The notes beneath the pieces were generated by a model that saw only the letters and a program-made list of their open reading frames with translations, ran no database searches and was not told the DNA's origin. A stretch of 64,000 bases of DNA, taken from Gallibacter sp963558965. Its GTDB lineage: Bacteria; Bacillota; Clostridia; Peptostreptococcales; Anaerovoracaceae. A program made the position numbers and the translations under genes. How positions within the stretch are numbered: the stretch's first letter is position 1; each line of letters opens with the position of its first letter. This document shows positions 18,499-27,353 of this stretch, in pieces. The stretch spans positions 1 through 64,000 of the forward strand of contig CAUWIT010000004.1 of NCBI GenBank assembly GCA_963558965.1, given 5' to 3'.

Positions 18499-19545
18499 AT
18501 GAGAACATTCAATTATTCGAAAATTAAAGAACAAAACTGGGATTCAGAAATCCTTGGATACATAGCAGCAATTTATAGAGAAGTTGGAAAACAGGAGCAA
18601 TACTTAAAACAGCGTCCTGAAGAACTGGAAAAACTTGTGGAAATTGCTAAAATACAGAGCACCGAAGCGTCAAATGCAATTGAGGGGATTGTAACAACAA
18701 ACACACGTATAAAGCAGTTGGTTGAGGAAAAAACAACACCAAAAAATCGTGATGAACAGGAAATTGCAGGATACCGTGATGTGTTGAATATTATCCACGA
18801 AAATTTTGATGTAATAACTGTCTCTAAAAATTACATCTTACAATTGCATAAAATTATGTATAGTCACATGAATAATTCTCATGCAGGACAGACAAAAAAA
18901 GTTCAAAACTATATTAGTGCAACATATCCAGATGGACATACATCAATATTGTTTACTCCCCTTGATCCTTTTGAAACACCGGAAGCGCTGGACAAAATCT
19001 GCGAAGAATACAATCGAGTAATAGGTAATTTTGAGGTAGAGCCGTTGATTGCAATACCAACTTTTATCCATGATTTTTTATGTATTCATCCTTTTAATGA
19101 TGGCAACGGTAGAATGAGCCGTTTGCTTACAACATTATTGTTATATCAAAATGGATTTTATGTTGGGAAATATATTTCGCTGGAATCAAAGATTGCAAAC
19201 AATAAGGATCTTTACTATGATGCCCTTGCTAGATCACAGGATGGTTGGCATGAAGGAATGGCAAATACAGTTCCTTTTATCAAATATTTTCTTGGAATTG
19301 TTCTCGCAGCGTACAAGGAATTTGACGAGCGATTTGCTATTGTGGAGGAAAAATTGCCGGCAGTGGAAATGGTAAGAAAAGCAACACAAAATAAGATTGG
19401 GAAATTTACCAAACAGGATATTATAAAACTATGCCCATCTTTAAGTCTAAGTTCAATAGAAGGTTCATTGAGAAAATTAGTAAAAGAAGAGTATTTGAAG
19501 AGGGGTGGCTCTGGCAAGGCAACGTATTATATTCGTTTACAATAA
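18499..19545 (+). CDS. Fic family protein with N-terminal inhibitory helix and C-terminal winged helix
   Basis: The 348-residue protein carries the full Fic motif HPFNDGNGRMSR (residues 197-208), so it should transfer AMP (or another NMP) to hydroxyl groups on target proteins. An N-terminal helix contains S58-NAI-E62-G63, matching the inhibitory [S/T]xxxE[G/N] motif that blocks the active site in class II Fic enzymes. The C-terminal 70 residues (NKIGKFTKQDIIKLCPSLSLSSIEGSLRKLVKEEYLKR) look like a winged helix that could bind DNA. GAGGAG precedes the ATG. It is a solitary gene with no visible antitoxin partner; self-inhibition and the GCCCTTA operator array suggest internal control. Confidence 0.9.
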   Translation: MRTFNYSKIKEQNWDSEILGYIAAIYREVGKQEQYLKQRPEELEKLVEIAKIQSTEASNAIEGIVTTNTRIKQLVEEKTTPKNRDEQEIAGYRDVLNIIHENFDVITVSKNYILQLHKIMYSHMNNSHAGQTKKVQNYISATYPDGHTSILFTPLDPFETPEALDKICEEYNRVIGNFEVEPLIAIPTFIHDFLCIHPFNDGNGRMSRLLTTLLLYQNGFYVGKYISLESKIANNKDLYYDALARSQDGWHEGMANTVPFIKYFLGIVLAAYKEFDERFAIVEEKLPAVEMVRKATQNKIGKFTKQDIIKLCPSLSLSSIEGSLRKLVKEEYLKRGGSGKATYYIRLQ

Positions 19546-19567
19546 GTCGGGATGACCCTCAGGAAAT

Positions 19568-19602
19568 AAAAGGAGCTGTCAATTTAACGACAGCTCCTTT
19601 TT
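19568..19602. terminator. Bidirectional terminator between fic and buk
   Basis: AAAAGGAGCTGTC pairs exactly with GACAGCTCCTTTT around an 8-nt loop, with T-runs on both strands between convergent genes. Confidence 0.9.
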
Positions 19603-19624
19603 GGTTGATTTGCGTTATATTAAA

Positions 19625-20704
19625 TTAAATATTAGGAAGAGTATAAATTCGAGCTTCTTCTTCATTGTTTAGGATACGAAGTGCACCAAATGCAAGAGCT
19701 TCCATTTCATTTTCTCCAGGTAAAACCACAACTGGAGCAATAAAACCAACATACTCTTTTATTTTTTCAGTTAGCATTTCTGAGTGAGCAACACCACCTG
19801 TTAAAATAATAGCATCTGTTTTACCTTTTTCAGTAACACTTAGTAGTCCAATACTTTTTGCAATCTGCAATGCCTCAGCATCATATACTAATTTTGCATG
19901 AGCATCGCCATTTGCAATCATTTCTTCGATTTTTCTGCAATCGCTAGTTCCTAGGTGAGCATACATACCACCTTTACCTCTAACTTTTTTCTTCATCTCA
20001 TCTTTTGTGTAGTTACCACTGTAACAAAGATCGATTAGAGCAAACTGAGGTATTGTGCCTGAACGCTCAGGTGAGAAATGACCTTCGTCATCGCCAACTG
20101 AGTCGATTAGCTTACCGTGAGCATGTGCGCTAACTGAAATCCCACCACCTAGGTGAGCGATAATAAGATTTAAATCTTTGTATTCTTTTCCGATTGATTG
20201 TGCGTATTTAACTGCCATTGCATGGCTGTTAAGTAGGTGAGAAGTACTACTTCTCACCACTTCAGGAAAACCTGTAACTGTAGAGATTTCTTCAAGATCT
20301 CCGCCTGTAACTGCATCGTAAATATATGCTGGCACGCAAGCTTCATCGGCAAAAGCCTTAGCTAGTAGACCGCCCATATTTGATGCATGAGGAGAACTGT
20401 ATTTATCACTACTTAGAGCAGTTACCAAATCGTCATTCACAATATAGCCACCGGCATGTAGGCCAAAGACGATACCGCCTCTGCCTACAACTGCAGCTAA
20501 TTCCTCTACAGAAATATTGTTGTCATTTAAAAACTCTTTGATTATTTTAGTTCTAAAAGGTACTTGTTCTACGATTGTATTAAATTTACCAATTTCCTGA
20601 GCATCATGCTCGATGTTTTCTTGAACAAGTTTGTTTTGTCCCTCAAACACTGCAAGTTTTGTACTTGTAGAGCCTGGGTTAATTACCAATAATTTAGGAG
20701 TCAT
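19625..20704 (-). CDS. buk: Butyrate kinase (acyl kinase)
   Basis: The 359-residue ASKHA-fold kinase transfers phosphate from an acyl phosphate to ADP. Family marks include LVINPGSTSTKLAVF (phosphate-1 loop), GRGG, IIAHLGGGISVSAH and IILTGGVAH, and the length fits butyrate kinase better than acetate kinase (about 400). It is the last gene of the ptb-iorA-iorB-buk operon, 2 nt after iorB. With phosphotransbutyrylase at the other end and an arylpyruvate-type oxidoreductase between, the physiological substrate may be arylacetyl or branched-chain acyl phosphate rather than butyryl phosphate. A bidirectional terminator follows. Confidence 0.92.
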   Translation of the reverse strand: MTPKLLVINPGSTSTKLAVFEGQNKLVQENIEHDAQEIGKFNTIVEQVPFRTKIIKEFLNDNNISVEELAAVVGRGGIVFGLHAGGYIVNDDLVTALSSDKYSSPHASNMGGLLAKAFADEACVPAYIYDAVTGGDLEEISTVTGFPEVVRSSTSHLLNSHAMAVKYAQSIGKEYKDLNLIIAHLGGGISVSAHAHGKLIDSVGDDEGHFSPERSGTIPQFALIDLCYSGNYTKDEMKKKVRGKGGMYAHLGTSDCRKIEEMIANGDAHAKLVYDAEALQIAKSIGLLSVTEKGKTDAIILTGGVAHSEMLTEKIKEYVGFIAPVVVLPGENEMEALAFGALRILNNEEEARIYTLPNI

Positions 20705-20706
20705 TT

Positions 20707-21276
20707 TTACACCTCATCCATACCTACTTTTATAGCTTTTAAGTTTAAATCGACGAACTGAGGTTTGATATTTGCTTTTAGGATGCTTTCCCAATCGATT
20801 GCTTCAAGTCCCATTGACTTAATAATAGTTCCAAGTAAGATGATGTTTGCAGCTTTTACGTTGCCTAGTTCTTCAGCTAGTGCAGTTGCGTTAAGTACTT
20901 TTGCTTCTGCATGTGACTGGATTTCTTCTAGAACATCATCTGGGTATTCTTCTTTGCCTGTGATTACAGACATAGAGTCAATCTGTTCGTCATTTATAAT
21001 TAGTACGCCACCTTCTTTAAGGTAGTCTAGATTTCTTAGGGCTTCCATTTTTTCAAAAGAAACAATCATATCTGCTGTTCCTTTTTCAATAACAGGAGAA
21101 TCAACTTTTTCGCCATATCTAACCTGAGAAGATACGCTGCCGCCTCTCTGTGACATACCGTGAATTTCGCTCATTTTTACATCATAACCTGATTCCATAA
21201 GACCAAGTGTTAAAATTTTACTTGCAAGGATAGTTCCCTGTCCACCAACTCCAACTAAAAGTATACTCTTTGTCAT
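20707..21276 (-). CDS. iorB: Indolepyruvate:ferredoxin oxidoreductase, beta subunit
   Basis: This 189-residue subunit has the gamma-type 2-oxoacid oxidoreductase fold (SILLVGVGGQGTILASKIL, MSEIHGMSQRGGSVSSQVRYG). It pairs with IorA to decarboxylate arylpyruvates to aryl-acetyl-CoA while reducing ferredoxin. The ATG at 21276 is used because AAAGGAGG sits inside the end of iorA and the family normally begins just before the SILLVG strand; an upstream in-frame ATG would overlap iorA by 71 nt. The 4-nt gap to iorA implies coupled translation. Confidence 0.92.
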   Translation of the reverse strand: MTKSILLVGVGGQGTILASKILTLGLMESGYDVKMSEIHGMSQRGGSVSSQVRYGEKVDSPVIEKGTADMIVSFEKMEALRNLDYLKEGGVLIINDEQIDSMSVITGKEEYPDDVLEEIQSHAEAKVLNATALAEELGNVKAANIILLGTIIKSMGLEAIDWESILKANIKPQFVDLNLKAIKVGMDEV

Positions 21277-21280
21277 TTTA

Positions 21281-23059
21281 CTAGTCCTCCTTTGCGATAG
21301 CGCTAACTGGGCAAACCTGTGCACAAACGTCACATCCAACGCACTGTTCATGGTTAATACTTACTTTTTTAGCTTCTTTATCAAAGCTCAATGCTGGACA
21401 ACCTGTGCCTAGACAAGCTTTGCAACCGATACATTTGTCGTGATCAACAACATTTTTAGTCTTAAATAGGTTGTCAAATTCAGCTAAGTCCGCATCAGAG
21501 AATTTCTTTAGTACGCATGGCCATCTTGTGATGATTACAGATGGTTCGTCCTTAATTGCAAGACATTTATCAAGTGTTTCATCAACTTCTTTTAGGTTGT
21601 TAGGGTTAACAACGAAGATATGTTTAATACCGATAGCTTTAACTAGAGTTTCGATATCAATCATATTTGTAGGATCACCTTTTGCATTGAAACCTGAACC
21701 AGGGTTCTGCTGATGTCCTGTCATACCAGTGATACGGTTATCAAGGATTACATTGATAGTGTTGCTGTTGTTGTAAATAGTGTTGATTAGAGAGTTAACT
21801 CCAGTATGGAAAAATGTAGAGTCACCTAAAACAGTAACAACTCTCTTGCCGCTATCTCCCATATTAAACGCTTTTTGCGCACCGTGGCCAACACTGATAC
21901 TTGCACCCATACAAATAGTTGTATCCATTGCAAAGTATGGACCAGTTGCAGCTAGAGTATAGCATCCGATATCTCCACTGATCATAATATCTTTTCTCTT
22001 ACCAAGTCTGTAGAAAAATCCTCTGTGAGGACATCCAGCACAGAAACTTGGAGCACGAGCAATTAGTTTGTCCTTATCAAATTCAATAATCTTGTTTCCT
22101 TCTCCAGTTACAGCTGCTTTAACAACATCTGAAGTCATTTCACCCCATTTAGGGAATAAATCCTTACCAGTACACTGGATACCTAAAGCTCTAACAGCTT
22201 CTTCGATAAATGGATCGTTTTCTTCTAGGATGTAAACTTTTTCAACCTTGCTGCAAAAATCTTTGATTAGGTTTTCTGGTAGAGGATTAGTAAATCCAAG
22301 TTTTAAAAATGAAGTTCCTTCATCAAAAGCTTCTTTAGCGTAGTAGTAGCACATACCTGAGCAGATAACTCCAACTTTGCCATCGCCAAGTTCAACTCTG
22401 TTAAATGGAGTTGTTTCAGCGTACTGTGCAAGAGCATCTAGTCTTTCTTGTACTTTTAGTCTTAGGCCACGAGAATGAGCTGGTAGAGTTACATACTTCT
22501 GTGGGTTTTTAGTCCATTCTTTTAGTTCAAGTTCTTTTCTATCGCCAAGTTCAACTACTGACTTAGAGTGACATACTCTTGTAGTAAGTCTCATAAGTAC
22601 AGGAGTATCATATTTTTCACTTACTTCGTAAGCTTCTTTCATCATATCAAGAGCTTCCTGGCTGTCTGCTGGTTCGAACATAGCAATCTTTGCAGATTTT
22701 GCGTAGTTTCTGTTATCCTGTTCGTTCTGTGAAGAATGCATGCCCGGCTCGTCAGCACTGATTAGCACGCCACCGGCGTTAACGCCTGTGTATCCCCAAG
22801 TAAATAGTGGATCGGCCGCTACATTGATACCTACGTGTTTCATAGATGCAAGAGCTCTAGCACCTGCAAATGAAGCACCGATTACACTTTCAAGAGCAAC
22901 CTTTTCATTTGGTGCCCATTCTGCTGTAATCTCATCGTAAGTTGATAGGTTTTCAAGGATTTCAGTACTTGGTGTACCAGGGTAAGCTGCAGCGAATTTA
23001 ACGCCAGCTTCGTAAGCTCCTCTTGCTATAGCTTCGTTTCCTGTCATTAATTTTTTCAT
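21281..23059 (-). CDS. iorA: Indolepyruvate:ferredoxin oxidoreductase, alpha subunit
   Basis: The 592-residue subunit contains the pyrimidine-binding half (FAAAYPGTPSTEILENL), a TPP-binding domain (GDIGCYTLAATGPY, MGASISVGHGAQKA, GDSTFFHTGVNSL) and a C-terminal ferredoxin-like tail. The tail has two 4Fe-4S motifs (CIGCKACLGTGCP and CVGCDVCAQVCP). Together with IorB it converts aromatic 2-oxoacids from transamination of Trp, Phe or Tyr into acyl-CoA, CO2 and reduced ferredoxin. AAGGAGG precedes the ATG. Its place between ptb and buk suggests that the acyl-CoA is used for ATP formation. Confidence 0.94.
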   Translation of the reverse strand: MKKLMTGNEAIARGAYEAGVKFAAAYPGTPSTEILENLSTYDEITAEWAPNEKVALESVIGASFAGARALASMKHVGINVAADPLFTWGYTGVNAGGVLISADEPGMHSSQNEQDNRNYAKSAKIAMFEPADSQEALDMMKEAYEVSEKYDTPVLMRLTTRVCHSKSVVELGDRKELELKEWTKNPQKYVTLPAHSRGLRLKVQERLDALAQYAETTPFNRVELGDGKVGVICSGMCYYYAKEAFDEGTSFLKLGFTNPLPENLIKDFCSKVEKVYILEENDPFIEEAVRALGIQCTGKDLFPKWGEMTSDVVKAAVTGEGNKIIEFDKDKLIARAPSFCAGCPHRGFFYRLGKRKDIMISGDIGCYTLAATGPYFAMDTTICMGASISVGHGAQKAFNMGDSGKRVVTVLGDSTFFHTGVNSLINTIYNNSNTINVILDNRITGMTGHQQNPGSGFNAKGDPTNMIDIETLVKAIGIKHIFVVNPNNLKEVDETLDKCLAIKDEPSVIITRWPCVLKKFSDADLAEFDNLFKTKNVVDHDKCIGCKACLGTGCPALSFDKEAKKVSINHEQCVGCDVCAQVCPVSAIAKED

Positions 23060-23121
23060 TTTGTAAACTACCTCCTTAGTTTAGGTTGGGTTATTTTGTT
23101 TGTTTTGGTTATTTGTTTAGT

Positions 23122-24033
23122 TTAGTTATTTTGTGTCATATATGCACAAGCTAGCAATGAGTAGTATTTTTCCTCAAAGCTTGCACTTCTGGAGTTTAGA
23201 GCTATTGGGCATTTTGCTCCAACTACCAAGCCAGCCATTCTTGCTCCGCCTAGTACATATAGGGCTTTTGACATAAGGTTACCTGATGCAATATCAGGTG
23301 TTAGTAAGATATCTGCGTCTCCGGCTACTGGGCTTTGGTATTTTTTTATAACAGCTGACTCTTTATCCATGGCTAGGTCAACTGAAATAGGGCCTTCAAC
23401 AACGCAATCTTTAATCTGACCAGCTTCGTTCATCTTTTTTAACTCGGCTGCATCAACTGTTTCTGGCATCTTAGGATTTAGAACTTCTACTGCGCACAAT
23501 GCGGCAACTTTTGGGTTTTCATATCCAAATCCTTTGAATATGCCTACTGCATTTTCGACTATATCTTTTTTCTGTTCTAAATTTGGGTAAGTCATCATAC
23601 CGCCATCGGTTAAGCCTACTACTTTATGATAGTTTGGGATATCAAGTAGTGCAGTATGTGAAATAGATTTACCAGCTCTAATGCCAGTTTCTTTGCTTAC
23701 TACACCTTTTAGCAAAGTAGAAGTCTGTAGTAAACCTTTTTGGATAAAGTCTCCTTTGCCTTCGCGAATTAACTGGATACCTTTGAAAACGGCATCTTCA
23801 TCGCTTTGGCTGTCGACTATTACTTGTGGGTCGATATCGTATCCAAGATCCTTACCTATAGATAAAATTTCATCTTTTTTACCTACTAATATGTGATCTA
23901 GGATACCCTCTTCTTTTGTTTTTAGAACTGCTTCCAAAGTGTGCGGGTCATGAGCTGCTATTACTACAACAGAGCTCTTTTTAGAAGACTGGGCAACTTT
24001 GTCTCTTAGTTCTTCAAAGTTTTTGATAACCAC
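23122..24033 (-). CDS. ptb: Phosphate butyryltransferase
   Basis: The 303-residue protein is of the phosphate acetyl/butyryltransferase family, converting acyl-CoA plus phosphate to acyl phosphate and CoA. Recognisable stretches are VVIAAHDPHTLEAV, DGGMMTYPNLEQKKDIVENAV, CAVEVLNPKMPETVDA, GPISVDLAMDKESA and ADILLTPDIASGNL. It starts with GTG behind AAGGGAGG. As first gene of the operon it lies directly downstream of a promoter with a palindromic operator candidate. No thiolase, 3-hydroxybutyryl-CoA dehydrogenase or crotonase gene is near, so the operon is not a butyrate synthesis cluster. Confidence 0.92.
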   Translation of the reverse strand: MVIKNFEELRDKVAQSSKKSSVVVIAAHDPHTLEAVLKTKEEGILDHILVGKKDEILSIGKDLGYDIDPQVIVDSQSDEDAVFKGIQLIREGKGDFIQKGLLQTSTLLKGVVSKETGIRAGKSISHTALLDIPNYHKVVGLTDGGMMTYPNLEQKKDIVENAVGIFKGFGYENPKVAALCAVEVLNPKMPETVDAAELKKMNEAGQIKDCVVEGPISVDLAMDKESAVIKKYQSPVAGDADILLTPDIASGNLMSKALYVLGGARMAGLVVGAKCPIALNSRSASFEEKYYSLLACAYMTQNN

Positions 24034-24096
24034 TTGGGGCCTCCCTTCAAATCTTATTTATAGATAAATTCTATTGTTTAAATGCATAAAATTTAT

Positions 24097-24152
24097 AGAT
24101 TGTACTTTTCTGAGTACAATCTGATTATAGCATTGTACTAACAAAAATGCAA
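24097..24152 (-). promoter_or_regulatory. ptb-ior-buk promoter overlapped by a 9-bp inverted repeat
   Basis: On the minus strand TTGCAT (24152-24147), a 17-nt spacer with TGC, and TATAAT (24129-24124) form the promoter. Just past the -10 box, AGATTGTAC (24097) and GTACAATCT (to 24122) are exact inverted copies 8 nt apart, covering the expected start of transcription. A third ATTGTAC lies at 24132-24138 in the spacer. This is the arrangement of a repressor operator. Confidence 0.65.
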
Positions 24153-24270
24153 GATAAATTTTGTGAAAAATATACAAAAAATAGCTTGTGAAATTGTTAT
24201 CAGACATAAAAAGTGCTATAAAACCCCTTAAATTGTGGGAAGTGTTTGTGATTTTATGAAAACTCAATTT

Positions 24271-24286
24271 AACTTGTATACTAGTT
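24271..24286. promoter_or_regulatory. Near-palindrome AACTTGTATACTAGTT
   Basis: A 16-bp palindrome with one mismatched pair. It shares AACTTGTATAC with the minus strand of the site at 12561-12573 and CTTGTATAC with the perfect palindrome at 12603-12618 upstream of cstA. Confidence 0.4.
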
Positions 24287-24382
24287 AAAATGCAAAAGTA
24301 ACAAATGAAAACATCGAAGTTAAGTAAAAATTTAACAATAGGTAAAATGACTAAATATAAATATAAGTTAGGTAAGGTTATA

Positions 24383-24391
24383 TGGTATACT
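24383..24391 (+). promoter_or_regulatory. Extended -10 element before the phosphoesterase operon
   Basis: TGGTATACT lies 74 nt before the start codon at 24465; the -35 region is poor. Confidence 0.45.
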
Positions 24392-24464
24392 TTAATAAGA
24401 CTTTAGACAGATAAAATACGTTGAAAGTATATGAAAAATAAACGAAAGAGGAAGAATTAATTAT

Positions 24465-25673
24465 ATGAAAATAGTTTTATTACTTGCACCTGTATACATA
24501 TTGTTAAATGTATATATTTTTATTAGACTAATGAGATTTTTCGGAGCAATACACGAAAAATTAAAACATCCAGTAGTTTGGACATTGTCAATAATAGTAT
24601 ATGTATTTTTTATGCTTACACCACTTACAGGATATTTAATAGGCAAAGAGCCGTACCATCATATGTTAAAAGCTATGAGCAATTATTGGTTAGGAGTACT
24701 AGCCATAGGAGCTATAACATTGATATTTTTTGACATAGGCAGAGTTATTTTAAATAAGACAAAATGGAAAAACGATCATCCCAATGTTAAAAGATTTAAA
24801 ATAGTAGGCACTTGTGCAATAGTTATAATCGCTGTCCTATCAAGTTATGGATTTTTACACAGCAAAAACATAAAAGTGAATACCCAAAAAGTGACAGTTA
24901 AAGCCGAGATTTTGTCAAATAAAACCCAAAAATCGTCATCTGGTGCCGATTTGCGTATTGCGCTAATAGCCGATACACATCTAGGGTATAGCATAGGCGA
25001 AAAACATATGGAACAGATGGTTAAAAAAATCAATGAGCTAAATCCTGATATAGTAATTATCGCAGGTGACATATTTGATAACGAATACAAGGCTATAAAA
25101 AATCCAGATAAAGTTGCAAAAGTTTTATCAGGTTTAAAAAGCACTTATGGCACTTACGCTTGTTGGGGAAATCACGATGTAACTGAGGTTTTGCTAGCAG
25201 GCTTCACAATGAAAACAGATGAATACAGTGATGACGAGAACTTTAGGTCATTCCTAAAAAAAGCAAATATAAATCTTTTGGAAGACCAGTCAGTTTTAAT
25301 AGACGACAGCTTTTATTTGGTAGGTCGCAAGGACTGGGCGATGAGCAAAAAACTGGGAGAACAGCGAAAGGATATAACCGAATTAACAGAGGATTTGGAC
25401 AAGAGCAAACCAATATTTGTAATAGATCACGAACCTATGGAGCTAGAAAAAATCGCAAAGGCAGGAGCGGATTTAGACTTGTCTGGACACACTCACAATG
25501 GACAGATTTTCCCAGGAAATCTATTGATGAAATTTATTTGGGACAATCCGTATGGCATTGAAAAAGTGGGAGATATGACTAGCTGCGTAACTTCTGGTGC
25601 AGGGATTTGGGGACCGGCAATGCGCCTTGGTACAAATAGTGAAATTATGATACTAGATGTTACTGGCAAGTAG
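24465..25673 (+). CDS. Membrane-anchored calcineurin-like metallophosphoesterase
   Basis: The 402-residue protein starts with four hydrophobic segments (about residues 1-125) and then a metallophosphoesterase domain (about 165-400). All five metal-binding motifs are seen: IADTHLG, AGDIFDN, GNHDV, IDHEP-type loop and SGHTHNGQIFPG. It is of the YkuE/YaeI-like group, whose members hydrolyse phosphodiesters such as lipid-linked substrates; the substrate here is unknown. It heads an operon with the DUF975/PF06541 fusion (28 nt downstream) and the degenerate P-type ATPase, all membrane proteins. Confidence 0.85.
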   Translation: MKIVLLLAPVYILLNVYIFIRLMRFFGAIHEKLKHPVVWTLSIIVYVFFMLTPLTGYLIGKEPYHHMLKAMSNYWLGVLAIGAITLIFFDIGRVILNKTKWKNDHPNVKRFKIVGTCAIVIIAVLSSYGFLHSKNIKVNTQKVTVKAEILSNKTQKSSSGADLRIALIADTHLGYSIGEKHMEQMVKKINELNPDIVIIAGDIFDNEYKAIKNPDKVAKVLSGLKSTYGTYACWGNHDVTEVLLAGFTMKTDEYSDDENFRSFLKKANINLLEDQSVLIDDSFYLVGRKDWAMSKKLGEQRKDITELTEDLDKSKPIFVIDHEPMELEKIAKAGADLDLSGHTHNGQIFPGNLLMKFIWDNPYGIEKVGDMTSCVTSGAGIWGPAMRLGTNSEIMILDVTGK

Positions 25674-25700
25674 GTAAAAAAAAGAGGGGAGAGAAATCTT

Positions 25701-27323
25701 TTGACATGGAAGCAAAAAGAACTTAAACATAAGGGCCAAGAAAACATGAGACACAACTATTGGCGTATAGTCGGAGTTGTGTTAATTGTAAGCTTCGTAA
25801 TAAGTGGATTTCATCTGGATTTGGACTTTGGCAGCAGCGTAACAGCATATAAAAGAGCGCAGCTTGAAACAAAAAGTTTGATGGAAGGCGGCGGGAGCCG
25901 ATTTGGTAACCAAACAAGTATTCAGGTAATCAGCGATTTTGTAGAGGAAAGTGCAAACCAAGAAGACTTTTACGCTTTTGCAGAAAAACACTACAAGCCG
26001 ACAAATGGCATTCTTGCGAGTATGTACAACCAAGCTATAGGTGCAAAATCCTTTGGCCTTGGGATGCTAAACGGTATAAACAGCATCGTATTTAAAAACC
26101 GAGTCAGCGAAGGTTTTATAATTATCTTTGCGGCGTTTATGATGTTGCTTATATGGATATTTATCGGTACGCCCCTGATGGTGGGCAAGGCTAGATATAT
26201 GATAGAAACCCGGGCGTATTACGATACAAAAATCGGGCGTATTATGTTTCCGTGGCGAGTGCAGCGTGCAAAACATGTTGCATTTGTAATGGTTGTAAAA
26301 CAGGTGTATTATTATATATGGTGCTTAACTGTGGTAGGTGCCTTTACAAAATATTATGCATACAAGTTGGTGCCATACATATTGGCAGAAGACCCGGACA
26401 TTAGCTGCAAAGATGCAATTAAATTGTCCGAAGATATGATGCAAGGCAACAAATGGAAGACATTTTTGATGGATGTATCATTTATCGGATGGTATGTATT
26501 GAACATTTTTACATTTGGATTGTTAGAGTGGGCGTGGATTATACCATATAGAGAAGCCACATATGCAGAATTATACATGGAACTTAGGGAAGAGGCGAAG
26601 GCGAAAAATACTGAAAACGCACAGTTTCTTTTCGACCAGTACTTAGACGTGGCGCCACAAGATGGAACTTATCCAATTGAAAAATATGTGTTTAGCACAA
26701 GAGTAAGTGCAGTATGGAAAAAATTAAAACTAGACTACAATAGAGATTACAGCGTACATTCCCTAATATTGCTATTCTTTACATTTTCATTTATGGGATG
26801 GGTGTGGGAAGTACTGCTTCACGTATACGAAGACGGTATGTTTGTAAATCGAGGAGTTATGCACGGCCCGTGGCTGCCTATTTACGGCTGTGGCGGCGTG
26901 TTGGTAATTGTCCTTTTGCGAAAATTTGCAGATAGGCCAGCCTTGACATTTGCCCTAACAGTTATCGTCTGCGGTATACTAGAGTATGCAACTGCAACAT
27001 TTTTGTGGGAAACAAAACACGAAATGTGGTGGGAGTATACAGGATACTTTTTAAATCTAAAAGGTCGTATTTGCGCTGAAGGATTGCTTTTATTTGGTAT
27101 AGGGGGAATGGCATTTATTTACATCATAGGTCCGTTCTTCGATAATATATTTCGCAAGATACCACCTAACAAAATGGTTGCAATCTGCTGTATATTAGCC
27201 GTATTCTTTGGAGCGGATGTTATTTACTCCAGTATAAAACCAAATACAGGAGCAGGCATAACCGACTATAAAAATGTTACAGAAGTATCTAGGATTATAA
27301 ATTATGACAAACTGAAAACATAA
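25701..27323 (+). CDS. Fusion of a DUF975 domain and a PF06541 (COG4905) putative permease domain
   Basis: The 540-residue protein joins two membrane modules. The N-terminal half (about 1-300) begins TWKQKELKHKGQENMRHNYW and contains the DUF975 marks TPLMVGKARYMIE and the helix pair around GLLEWAWIIPYREATYAELY. The C-terminal half (about 345-510) has the PF06541 signature GWVWEVLLHVYEDGMFVNRG followed by HGPWLPIYGCGGV. PF06541 proteins are often labelled ABC-transporter permease-like without proof. The TTG at 25701 is chosen: GAGGGGAG lies about 9 nt upstream and the family N-terminus begins here. It sits mid-operon, 28 and 30 nt from its neighbours. Confidence 0.8.
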   Translation: MTWKQKELKHKGQENMRHNYWRIVGVVLIVSFVISGFHLDLDFGSSVTAYKRAQLETKSLMEGGGSRFGNQTSIQVISDFVEESANQEDFYAFAEKHYKPTNGILASMYNQAIGAKSFGLGMLNGINSIVFKNRVSEGFIIIFAAFMMLLIWIFIGTPLMVGKARYMIETRAYYDTKIGRIMFPWRVQRAKHVAFVMVVKQVYYYIWCLTVVGAFTKYYAYKLVPYILAEDPDISCKDAIKLSEDMMQGNKWKTFLMDVSFIGWYVLNIFTFGLLEWAWIIPYREATYAELYMELREEAKAKNTENAQFLFDQYLDVAPQDGTYPIEKYVFSTRVSAVWKKLKLDYNRDYSVHSLILLFFTFSFMGWVWEVLLHVYEDGMFVNRGVMHGPWLPIYGCGGVLVIVLLRKFADRPALTFALTVIVCGILEYATATFLWETKHEMWWEYTGYFLNLKGRICAEGLLLFGIGGMAFIYIIGPFFDNIFRKIPPNKMVAICCILAVFFGADVIYSSIKPNTGAGITDYKNVTEVSRIINYDKLKT

Positions 27324-27353
27324 ATATAAACAAAAACGAGAGGATTTTTTAAA

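Larger units (their letters stand above)
24034..24464. other. Divergent regulatory region between ptb and the phosphoesterase operon
   Basis: No coding sequence is supported. The region carries the minus-strand ptb promoter with an ATTGTAC inverted repeat (24097-24152), a CTTGTATAC near-palindrome (24271-24286) and a plus-strand extended -10 element (24383-24391). Confidence 0.6.

Noticed and set aside
19625..20704. Acetate kinase
   Set aside because: The length (359) and sequence motifs fit butyrate kinase, and phosphate butyryltransferase is in the same operon.
24058..24267. 69-codon minus-strand frame upstream of ptb
   Set aside because: It covers the ptb promoter and operator and has no ribosome binding site.
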